A stretch of 17,729 nt of DNA from CAYUYV01 sp050331455. GTDB lineage: Bacteria > Pseudomonadota > Alphaproteobacteria > JAJFIK01. Positions 7,261-14,343 of the stretch are shown in pieces. The notes beneath the pieces were generated by a model that did no database searches, had not been told where the DNA came from, and saw nothing but the letters and a program-made list of their open reading frames with translations. A program made the translations under genes and the position numbers. The DNA lies in NCBI GenBank assembly GCA_050331455.1, contig JBHJGV010000054.1, forward strand, positions 1-17,729. Direction: 5' to 3'. How positions within the stretch are numbered: the first letter of the stretch is position 1; each line of letters opens with the position of its first letter.

Positions 7261-9515
7261 CCATGACCGACGTCGCCGGCGCGGCGGTCTCCGGACCGGC
7301 GCGCGCCACCCCGCAAGCACCGTCCGCCGCCGGCTTTGTGCGCACCGATGAAGACGGCACGCGTCATCTGACTCTGCTTGTGGACGGCATTTCCTGCGCC
7401 AAATGCATTCGGGATATCGAGAAGGGTGTGACGACGCGCCTTGCGGTGCGCGACGCCCGGCTCAATTTCTCCACCCGCCGGCTGCATGTGACCTGGGATG
7501 GGCCCGCGGCAGTGGCCGACGACGTGATCGAGACGGTCGCGCGGCTGGGCTTCACCCCGAAGCCTCTGGACGGCCGGGATGCGGACCCGGCGGCCGATCC
7601 GGTGCGGCGCCGCCTGTTGGCATGCCTCGCGGTGGCCGGCTTCGCCAGTGCCAATGTGATGCTGCTGTCCGTGTCCGTCTGGGCGGGCGGCGAGATGACG
7701 CCCGAAACCCGGGATTTGATGCATGCTGTTTCGGGCCTGATCGCCCTGCCGGCGGTTGCCTTTGCGGGCCGGCCCTTTTTCTTCTCCGCCCTCGGCGCCT
7801 TGCGCGGCGGGCGGATCAACATGGATGTGCCCATTTCGCTGGCGGTGATCCTCGCCTCGGTGCTCAGTGTGGTGAAGACTCTTCAGAGCGGCGACCATGC
7901 CTATTTCGACGCCTGCGTCATGCTGCTTTTCTTTCTGCTGATCGGACGCTATCTGGACCACGCCATGCGCTCCAAGGCCCGCTCGGCCGCGGCCGATCTG
8001 CTGGCGCTCCAGGCGCGGGATGCGCTGGTGCTCGATGCGGCGGGGGCGCCGCACCGCCTGCCCGTGTCGGCGGTGCGGACCGGCGAGCGGATGCTCGTTC
8101 CGGCGGGGGACCGGGTGCCTGTGGACAGCGTGTTCGAACCGGCCTCCGGCGCCGCCGACACGTGTGCCTTCGATGTCAGTCTGCTGACGGGGGAAAGCGC
8201 GCCCCAGACCGTGGCCGCGGGCGAGACGGTCTATGCCGGCGCGGTCAATATGGGGGACCCGGTCCTTGTTCGGGCCACGCGCACCAGCGAGAACTCCCTC
8301 ATTGCGGAAATCGTGGCGCTGATGGAGACGGCCGAGCAGGGGCGCTCGCGCTACCGCCGGCTGTCGGACCGGGCGGCGGGCGTCTATGCGCCCATGGTCC
8401 ATGCGGTTGCCGCGCTGACATTCGCCGGCTGGTGGATCGCGACCGGCCACTGGGCTCCGGCCGCCGAGACGGCCATCGCGGTGCTGATCATTACCTGCCC
8501 TTGTGCGCTTGGTCTTGCCGTGCCCGTCGTCCAGGTTGTCGCGTCCGGCGCCCTCTTTCGCCGCGGTATTCTGGTGAAATCCGCCGACGGGCTGGAACGG
8601 CTCGCCGAGGTTGATGCGGTCGTGTTCGACAAAACCGGGACCTTGACCCTGGGCCGGCCCAGCCTCGCCAATGGGGATGAGGTGGATCCGGCCGATCTGG
8701 CGCTGGCGGCCCGTCTCGCCCGGGCAAGCCGCCACCCCCTGTCGCGGGCCCTCGCGGAGGCCGCGGGTCCCGGGCCGGTCTTCGATGGGGTTGAAGAAGT
8801 GGCCGGATGCGGCCTTGCGGCCCAGACGCCCGACGGGCCCGTGCGTCTTGGCAAGGCCGCCTGGTGCGGTGCGCCGGACACGGACGAAGCTTCCGGGGCG
8901 GGGCCGTGCCTGTGGTTGCGCCGGCCCGATGGTGGTCTTGCCGCGTTCCGGTTCGAGGATCCGCCGCGGGCCGATGCCGCCTTGACGGTCAAGGCGCTGA
9001 AGGGCGCAGGCCTGCATGCTGAACTCGTGTCCGGCGATGCACGGCCGGTCGCCGAAATGGTGGCGCGCGCCGTGGGGCTGGACACGTGGCAGGGCCGGGC
9101 CCTGCCCCAGGACAAGATCGCCCGCCTCGATGCGCTGGACCGGGACGGTCGCCGGGTGCTGATGGTCGGCGACGGGCTGAACGATGCCCCAGCGCTCGCC
9201 CATGCCCATGCGTCCATATCGCCGGCGAGCGCCGCCGATATTTCTCAGACTTCGGCGGATTTCGTGTTCCAGGGCGCGCTTTTGGCTCCGGTCATGACGG
9301 CCTGGCGAGTGTCCAAGGCTGCCAGGCGTCTCGTGCTGCAGAATTTCGGTCTCGCGGCGCTCTACAATCTCATCGCGGTGCCCGTTGCGGTGTCCGGACT
9401 GGTCACGCCCCTGATTGCGGCCATCGCCATGTCTGCCTCCTCGGTCATCGTGACCCTGAATGCTTTGCGCCTGACCGCCCTGGCCGGGAAGGCTCCGGTC
9501 GAGGGAGACGGCTGA
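7257..9515 (+). CDS. ccoI: Cu+-exporting P1B-type ATPase CcoI (FixI) for cbb3 oxidase maturation
   Basis: This 752-residue heavy-metal P-type ATPase supplies copper for the CuB centre of CcoN. Domains in order: an N-terminal HMA-type metal-binding domain with GISCAKC (Cys47, Cys50); membrane helices from about residue 117; an actuator domain with LLTGES; the ion-binding helix with TCPCALGLAVP (CPC at 414-416); the phosphorylation site DKTGT (Asp458); SRHPLSRAL (nucleotide-binding His-Pro); SGD; and MVGDGLNDAPAL. Two C-terminal helices follow. The single HMA domain and the place in ccoGHIS identify it as FixI/CcoI rather than a CopA-type detoxifying pump. It overlaps ccoH by 4 bp and ccoS by 1 bp. 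All catalytic motifs are intact. Confidence 0.96.
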   Translation: MTMTDVAGAAVSGPARATPQAPSAAGFVRTDEDGTRHLTLLVDGISCAKCIRDIEKGVTTRLAVRDARLNFSTRRLHVTWDGPAAVADDVIETVARLGFTPKPLDGRDADPAADPVRRRLLACLAVAGFASANVMLLSVSVWAGGEMTPETRDLMHAVSGLIALPAVAFAGRPFFFSALGALRGGRINMDVPISLAVILASVLSVVKTLQSGDHAYFDACVMLLFFLLIGRYLDHAMRSKARSAAADLLALQARDALVLDAAGAPHRLPVSAVRTGERMLVPAGDRVPVDSVFEPASGAADTCAFDVSLLTGESAPQTVAAGETVYAGAVNMGDPVLVRATRTSENSLIAEIVALMETAEQGRSRYRRLSDRAAGVYAPMVHAVAALTFAGWWIATGHWAPAAETAIAVLIITCPCALGLAVPVVQVVASGALFRRGILVKSADGLERLAEVDAVVFDKTGTLTLGRPSLANGDEVDPADLALAARLARASRHPLSRALAEAAGPGPVFDGVEEVAGCGLAAQTPDGPVRLGKAAWCGAPDTDEASGAGPCLWLRRPDGGLAAFRFEDPPRADAALTVKALKGAGLHAELVSGDARPVAEMVARAVGLDTWQGRALPQDKIARLDALDRDGRRVLMVGDGLNDAPALAHAHASISPASAADISQTSADFVFQGALLAPVMTAWRVSKAARRLVLQNFGLAALYNLIAVPVAVSGLVTPLIAAIAMSASSVIVTLNALRLTALAGKAPVEGDG

Positions 9516-9697
9516 TGTCGGCCTTGCTGTTCCTCATTCCCATCGCGCTGGGTCTGGGCCTGTGCGGCCTGCTCGCATTTTTGTGGTCGCTCAAATCCGG
9601 TCAGTATGATGATCTTGAGGGGGCGGCCCACCGGATCCTCCTGGACGACGACCTGGAAGAACGCGGCGGCGTCCATGGCGAAGGGCCCCCTCGCTAG
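9515..9697 (+). CDS. ccoS: cbb3-type oxidase assembly protein CcoS
   Basis: This 60-residue protein starts MSALLFLIPIALGLGLCGLL, with one transmembrane helix (about residues 3-24) followed by the hallmark FLWSLKSGQYDDLEGAAHRI. That segment is typical of CcoS, which is needed for cofactor insertion into the oxidase. Its ATG overlaps the ccoI stop (TGATG); GAGGGAGACGG before it gives a ribosome binding site. The terminal TAG shares two bases (AG) with the left end of the 165-bp palindromic element at 9696, so the last codons may have been set by that element's insertion. The tail after DDDLEERGG is not conserved in my recollection of the family. Confidence 0.93.
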   Translation: MSALLFLIPIALGLGLCGLLAFLWSLKSGQYDDLEGAAHRILLDDDLEERGGVHGEGPPR

Positions 9698-9860
9698 TGC
9701 ACCGACTGATACGGATGGTTCAGGTCGTCATCGCGAGCGGCCAAAGGTCGCGCGGCGATCCAGGGCAGAATACTCAGCGTGTGCGGCTCTGGATTGCGTC
9801 GTCGCTGACGCTCCTCGCAAAGACAGTATAAGCTGAACCACCTGAATGCGTCAGTGCACT
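9696..9860. repeat. 165-bp near-palindromic repeat element (MITE/REP-like) between ccoS and trmFO
   Basis: Outer termini are AGTGCAC (9696-9702) and GTGCACT (9854-9860). The outer arms stay aligned for about 28 bases, including GGTTCAG on the left and its complement CTGAACC on the right; about 22 of 28 positions pair. Inner arms run from GTCATCGCGAGCGGC...GATCCAG (9727-9763) to CTGGATTGCG...CTCCTCGCAAAGAC (9789-9824). The inner arms resemble the widespread GTCATTGCGAGG...GCAATCC palindromic repeats seen in many proteobacterial genomes; that is from memory, not a search. There is no ORF and no obvious target duplication. As RNA it would fold into one long hairpin and may terminate both convergent genes. 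Confidence 0.72.
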
Positions 9861-9893
9861 GGGCGGCTGGCGACCCTTCGACCGCCCGGCGGA

Positions 9894-11261
9894 TTATGCC
9901 CAGGGCTCAAGATCGCTCATCGCCCGTGCCGAAAGGGCCCGCTTGCGCGCCGGGCCCTTTTCCTTGCCGCGCAACCGTTTGCCGTCCGGCCCCTTTGGCA
10001 TGGCGATGTCCGGGAACAGACCGAAATTGACATTCATGGGCTGGAACGTCGTGGCATCGGCGCCGCCGGTGATATGGGCGATAAGGGCACCGAGCGCTGT
10101 GGTCGGCGGCGGTGGCGGACAGATCTGCCCCAGCCGCTCCGCGGCGGCGAACCGGCCCGCCAACAATCCGATGGCGGCGCTTTCCACATAACCTTCCACG
10201 CCGGTGATCTGGCCTGCAAAGCGCAGGCGCGGACAGGCCTTCAGCCGCAAGGACCGGTCGAGCAGTTTCGGACTGTTGAGGAACGTGTTCCGGTGAAGCC
10301 CGCCAAGCCGGGCGAACTGGGCGTCCTCCAGGCCCGGGATCATCCGAAACACGCGGGTCTGTTCGCCATATTTGAGTTTGGTTTGGAACCCGACCATATT
10401 GTAGAGCGTGCCCAGAGCATTGTCCTGGCGCAGTTGCACCACGGCATGGGCCTTGGTTGCCGGGTCATGGGCATTGGTCAGGCCCACGGGCTTCATGGGC
10501 CCATGGCGAAGGGTCTCGCGCCCGCGCTCGGCCATCACCTCGATGGGCAGGCAGCCTTCGAAATAGGGGGTGTTTTCCCACTCCTTGAAGCTGGTCTTCT
10601 CGCCGGCCAGCAGGGCATCAATGAAGGCGTTGTACTGATCTTCCGACAAGGGACAGTTGAGATAGGCCGCCTTGTCGCCGCCCGGCCCCTCCTTGTCGTA
10701 GCGGGACTGGAACCAGGCTTTGGTCAGATCGATGCTGTCCTTGTAGACGATGGGGGCGATGGCATCGAAAAAGGCCAGTTCCGCCTCGCCGGTCAGGGCC
10801 TGGATGGCCTCGGCGAGGGCCGGGGAGGTGAGGGGGCCCGTGGCCACGATCACGCTGTCCCAGGCTTCCGGCGGCAGACCCGCGACTTCGCCCCGCTCGA
10901 TCGTGATCAGCGGATGGTCCGACAGGGCCTTCGTGACCGCAGCCGAGAAGCCCTCCCGGTCCACGGCGAGGGCGCCGCCGGCGGGCACCTGATGGGCGTC
11001 CCCGCAGGCCATGATCACGGAGCCGCACCGCCGCAGCTCGGCGTGCAGAAGGCCCACTGCGTTGGTTTGCGCATCGTCCGACCGGAAAGAGTTGGAGCAC
11101 ACGAGTTCCGCCAGCCCGTCTGTCTGGTGGGCTTCCGTGGCCCGCTCGGGCCGCATTTCGTGGAGCACGACGGGCACGCCGGCGCGCGCAATGGCCCAGG
11201 CCGCCTCGCTGCCCGCGAGCCCGCCCCCGACCACATGGATGGGTGAAAGTGTATTTGCCAT
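9894..11261 (-). CDS. trmFO: tRNA (uracil-5-)-methyltransferase TrmFO, folate/FAD-dependent
   Basis: This 455-residue protein makes ribothymidine at tRNA position 54 using methylenetetrahydrofolate and FADH2. The N-terminus has the flavin-binding VVGGGLAGSEAAWAIA (residues 10-25) and HEMRPERATEAHQTDGLAELVCSN (33-56; Cys55). The mid-region carries YLNCPLSEDQY and FEGCLPIEVMAERG, with Cys237 matching the reactive cysteine position of characterised TrmFO. GPMKPVGL, FAGQITGVEGYVESAAIGLLAG and FQPMNVNFGLFP near the end are strongly family-specific. Length is normal. The start is the ATG at 11261; no good Shine-Dalgarno is visible upstream, so translation may be weakly initiated or leaderless. It is convergent with ccoS across the palindromic element and divergent from the TonB-dependent receptor. 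Confidence 0.96.
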   Translation of the reverse strand: MANTLSPIHVVGGGLAGSEAAWAIARAGVPVVLHEMRPERATEAHQTDGLAELVCSNSFRSDDAQTNAVGLLHAELRRCGSVIMACGDAHQVPAGGALAVDREGFSAAVTKALSDHPLITIERGEVAGLPPEAWDSVIVATGPLTSPALAEAIQALTGEAELAFFDAIAPIVYKDSIDLTKAWFQSRYDKEGPGGDKAAYLNCPLSEDQYNAFIDALLAGEKTSFKEWENTPYFEGCLPIEVMAERGRETLRHGPMKPVGLTNAHDPATKAHAVVQLRQDNALGTLYNMVGFQTKLKYGEQTRVFRMIPGLEDAQFARLGGLHRNTFLNSPKLLDRSLRLKACPRLRFAGQITGVEGYVESAAIGLLAGRFAAAERLGQICPPPPPTTALGALIAHITGGADATTFQPMNVNFGLFPDIAMPKGPDGKRLRGKEKGPARKRALSARAMSDLEPWA

Positions 11262-11647
11262 GACCGTTATCTACGAGCCGGAGCGCGGCCCGGCAACCGC
11301 CGGCGCACCGCGGTGTCAAAGCCCAGCGCCCGCGTCGATCCCCGCCGCCGCGAAGGAGCGGGTGGACAGGGTTTGATTTTCCCCTGGAAACGCAACCGTG
11401 TTCTTCTGTTAAGATATGCGCAAGGCAAACAAAAATCACCGCAAATCCACCATGACGCCTGGACGCCTCCGACGGGCGTGCGGCGCTGCGCGTGCGGCGC
11501 ACGGGCGTTTGGAGGCGGCGAAGACACCCGTGCACGCCATAAGGCGGCGGGTGATCGGCGGCGATATGCAAGGGACGACACCGCGCCCTTTGGGACACCG
11601 GGCGTCGGACTGGGGACTTTTGCTGAAGACCTTTGAAGGGGATATAG
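11262..11647. other. Divergent intergenic region between trmFO and the TonB-dependent receptor gene
   Basis: This 386-bp gap contains no gene I trust. It is more AT-rich around 11370-11455, where promoters may lie: a TAAGAT hexamer at 11410-11415 could be a -10 box for the receptor gene, but no good -35 is placed 17 bases upstream. A nested repeat/hairpin is at 11464-11517. The receptor's ribosome binding site (GAAGGGG) lies at the right end. I saw no convincing Fur, Irr or FNR site. Confidence 0.5.
11464..11517. repeat. Nested direct and inverted repeat upstream of the TonB-dependent receptor
   Basis: CGCCTCC (11464-11470) and GGAGGCG (11511-11517) form the outer arms of a hairpin. Inside it, GCGTGCGGCGC occurs twice as an identical 11-base direct repeat (11476-11486 and 11490-11500), and GTGCGGCGC/GCGGCGCAC can also pair imperfectly. 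The structure would sit in the leader or promoter region about 130 bp before the receptor start. Function is unknown. Confidence 0.5.
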
Positions 11648-14167
11648 ATGAAGAAGATGCGGCTTCTGGCCACAACCATGCTTTCGGCGTTCACGCTTCC
11701 CGTGGCGGTTCTGGCCCAAGAAACGCCAGCACCGCAGGTCGAGGCGGACGAGCCGGAGCGCATGGTGGTGACGGCTACGAAGCGGGAGCAGACCTTGCAG
11801 GAGGTTCCCGTCGCGGTGTCGGTCGTCGACTCGGAGGTGATTGAGCAGGCTCGCATCCTCGATCTGCTCGATCTCCAGACCGTGGTCCCGTCCTTGCGGG
11901 TGACACAGCTACAAAGCTCCGCCAACACCAATTTCGTCATTCGCGGCTTCGGCAACGGTGCCAATAATGATGGGATCGAACCCTCTGTGGGCGTGTTCAT
12001 CGACGGTGTCTATCGCTCCCGCTCCGCCTCAGCCATCTCGGACCTGCCCAATCTGGAGCGCGTGGAAGTGCTCCGCGGTCCCCAAAGCACCCTGTTCGGC
12101 AAGAATGCCTCCGCCGGGGTGATCAGCATCGTGACGGCTGCACCGGATTTCGACTATGGTGCCTGGGGCGAGGTCTCGGTCGGCAATTTCGATTTTTTCC
12201 AGTTCCGGGGCAGTGTGACCGGACCGATCACCGACAAACTGGCCTTCAGCATCGACGGTAGCCTGAACCAGCGGGAGGGCTATTTCGAGAATCTCGACGA
12301 TGGCGAGGATCATAACGACCGGAACCGCTGGGCGATCCGAGGCCAGCTTCTGTTCGAGCCGACCAGCGACCTGACCTTCCGCCTGATCGGGGATTTTGAC
12401 CAGATCGACGAAATCTGCTGCGGCGTGTCCAACCTGGTGGACGGACCGACGGGCGACCTCATTCGCCTGCTCGGGGGCGATTTGGTTGGCAATGAGCCCT
12501 TTGCCCGCCGGTTCAACACGAATTTCGATTCCATCAACGAAATCGACAATGGTGGGGTCTCGCTCCAGGCGGACTGGGAACGCGATCGCTTCAGCGTCAC
12601 ATCCATCACGGCCTTTCGCTATCGGGACCTGTTCACCAACCAGGACAGCGACTTCACCAGTGCCGATCTGATCGGAACCAACACGCTGTCTTCGGACATT
12701 GAGACCTTTACCCAGGAAGTGCGGGTCGCTTCCGCCGGCGCCGACAATCGCGTCGACTGGCTGGTCGGCGGCTTTTACTTCAATGAGGAGATCCGCATCG
12801 ACGAGAACGATGTGCTCTATGGGTCCGATTTGCGGGACTTCGCGGATCTTTCGACAGGGGGCGCCTATACGGGCCTGGAGCCGGTGTTGGGCTTCCCGCC
12901 GGGCACCTTCGGCGCCGAGGGCACGGGAAACTCCACCATCTCGGGCCAAGACAACACGGCCTGGTCCGTGTTCGGTCAGGTGGATTTCAACGTGACGGAT
13001 CGCCTGACCCTGACAGCCGGCTTCAACTACACCGTCGACGAGAAAGATGTCTTCGGAGGAACCACGTCGACGGATGTTTTTTCACTGCTGGATTTCGAGA
13101 CCATCGGCGCCGCACAGTTGTTCAGTGCTTTGACTGGCGGTCAGGCGCCGACGCCGGTCAATTTTGCGCAGTTCCCGGATCAGTTCCAACAGGCGCAGGC
13201 CCTCAGCACCGTGCCGTGCACCCCGGAAACCGAGCCCCTGTGCAATCAGCTGCTGGCCCTTCAGCCCCTGCAGTTCCTGCCTGCCGTGACCGGCTTTCCC
13301 AACGAAGTCGAGGACGGCCGGTCCGAAGACGACAAACTGACGTGGACGGCACGGGCCTCGTATGACGTGACGGATTCGATCAGCGTTTATTTCAGCGCGG
13401 CAACGGGCTTCAAGGCGACCTCCTGGAACCTGTCGACCAATTCCCGCCCGTTCCCGGAGGATTTCGACGCCATCGTCGCCGCCGGTCTCGCGACCCCCAA
13501 TCTAAATTCCGGCACCCGCTTTGCCGGCCCGGAGGAGGCGACCGTATATGAACTCGGTCTGAAGGCGCAGTTCGACACTCTGGCCTTCAATGTCACCCTG
13601 TTCGACCAGACTCTCGAAGGCTTTCAATCGAATATCTTCTTCGGGACGGGCTTCGCGCTGGCCAATGCCGGCGAAACATCCGTCCAGGGTGTCGAGGTCG
13701 ATGCAAGCTGGTCTCCCATCAATGAACTGTTGCTCACTGCGGCGCTGACTTATCTCGATCCGCTTTATGACAGCTTCGAGAATGCGCAAGGTCCGGACGG
13801 TATCGTGGACCTGTCCGGTGAGCGGCCGGCCGGCATCCATGAATGGAGCGTATCTTTCTCTGCGACCTACACGAAGGAATTTCTCGACCATGTCGGCTTC
13901 ATCCGGGCCGACTATCTGCACGAAAGCGATGTGGCGGTCGTGGACAATATTCCGGCTGATGTGGCTTCCCGCGAAGTCAATCTCGTCAATATCTCGGCGG
14001 GCCTCCAGCCGGTGGACGGGTTCTGGCAGCTCCAGCTTTGGGCCCGGAACCTGTTCCAGGACGATTATCTCATTACGGCCTTTCCCTCGGTCGCCCAGCC
14101 GGGCAGCATTTCCGGCTATCCGAACCAGCCCCGTCTCTTCGGCGCGACCCTGCGCCTGACTTACTGA
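11648..14167 (+). CDS. TonB-dependent outer-membrane receptor
   Basis: This 839-residue outer-membrane beta-barrel receptor takes up a ligand by the energy of TonB-ExbB-ExbD. A signal peptide (MKKMRLLATTMLSAFTLPVA, cleaved after VLA at about residue 23) is followed by a TonB box region (ERMVVTATKREQ, 38-49) and the plug domain. Plug features include VPVAVSVV, NFVIRGFGNG, PSVGVFIDGVYRS and LERVEVLRGPQSTLFGKNAS. A long barrel made of alternating strands ends in the barrel-type C-terminus ATLRLTY. GAAGGGG about 7 bases upstream supports the ATG at 11648. No STN signalling domain is present, so it is not a sigma/anti-sigma transducer. Cysteine pairs Cys257-Cys258 and Cys524/Cys532 probably sit in extracellular loops. 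The ligand is unknown; the sequence resembles 'iron complex' receptors common in Caulobacterales and Sphingomonadales, but neighbours give no clue to substrate. Confidence 0.93.
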   Translation: MKKMRLLATTMLSAFTLPVAVLAQETPAPQVEADEPERMVVTATKREQTLQEVPVAVSVVDSEVIEQARILDLLDLQTVVPSLRVTQLQSSANTNFVIRGFGNGANNDGIEPSVGVFIDGVYRSRSASAISDLPNLERVEVLRGPQSTLFGKNASAGVISIVTAAPDFDYGAWGEVSVGNFDFFQFRGSVTGPITDKLAFSIDGSLNQREGYFENLDDGEDHNDRNRWAIRGQLLFEPTSDLTFRLIGDFDQIDEICCGVSNLVDGPTGDLIRLLGGDLVGNEPFARRFNTNFDSINEIDNGGVSLQADWERDRFSVTSITAFRYRDLFTNQDSDFTSADLIGTNTLSSDIETFTQEVRVASAGADNRVDWLVGGFYFNEEIRIDENDVLYGSDLRDFADLSTGGAYTGLEPVLGFPPGTFGAEGTGNSTISGQDNTAWSVFGQVDFNVTDRLTLTAGFNYTVDEKDVFGGTTSTDVFSLLDFETIGAAQLFSALTGGQAPTPVNFAQFPDQFQQAQALSTVPCTPETEPLCNQLLALQPLQFLPAVTGFPNEVEDGRSEDDKLTWTARASYDVTDSISVYFSAATGFKATSWNLSTNSRPFPEDFDAIVAAGLATPNLNSGTRFAGPEEATVYELGLKAQFDTLAFNVTLFDQTLEGFQSNIFFGTGFALANAGETSVQGVEVDASWSPINELLLTAALTYLDPLYDSFENAQGPDGIVDLSGERPAGIHEWSVSFSATYTKEFLDHVGFIRADYLHESDVAVVDNIPADVASREVNLVNISAGLQPVDGFWQLQLWARNLFQDDYLITAFPSVAQPGSISGYPNQPRLFGATLRLTY

Positions 14168-14192
14168 CGCGGCGTCGGTCCTTCACGTTTTG

Positions 14193-14222
14193 AAAAAGGC
14201 GGCACCGGCCGGTGCCGCCTTT
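14193..14222. terminator. Bidirectional intrinsic terminator between the receptor and DUF3179 genes
   Basis: GGCGGCACC / GGTGCCGCC form a perfect 9-bp stem with a GGCC loop (14198-14219; the whole 22 bases are a perfect palindrome). It is flanked by AAAAA on the left and TTT on the right. It lies 25 bp after the receptor stop. Read on the minus strand it ends in TTTTT, about 120 bp beyond the DUF3179 stop, so it can serve both convergent genes. Confidence 0.85.
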
Positions 14223-14225
14223 GTT

Positions 14226-14330
14226 GGCGCCCCATGGGCTTGGTCGCTTCTTTCCCGGAAAGCGGTCCAAACAGAGAGTCCAGGTCACTGTCCCGATCCG
14301 GATATTCTAAAAAATGCTCCATGGGGCGCC
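14226..14330. repeat. 12-bp perfect inverted repeat spanning 105 bp downstream of the terminator
   Basis: GGCGCCCCATGG (14226-14237) and CCATGGGGCGCC (14319-14330) are exact inverted copies 81 bp apart. They occupy the gap between the terminator and the DUF3179 stop codon at 14344. The enclosed sequence holds a small CTTTCCCGGAAAG hairpin but no gene. It may be a remnant of a small element or part of the 3' end structure of the DUF3179 transcript. Confidence 0.45.
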
Positions 14331-14343
14331 GCAGGGCCGGCTT

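Noticed and set aside
7209..9209. Long minus-strand open frame opposite ccoI
   Set aside because: Antisense shadow of an intact P-type ATPase; low-complexity Arg/Gly/His-rich product.
9861..9893. GGGCGG...CCGCCC as a separate trmFO terminator
   Set aside because: Only 6 bp of stem with a 15-base loop and no T-run; the adjacent long palindrome is a better candidate.
9846..11246. Plus-strand 466-codon frame opposite trmFO
   Set aside because: Antisense to trmFO, whose motifs are unmistakable; no family features in this frame.
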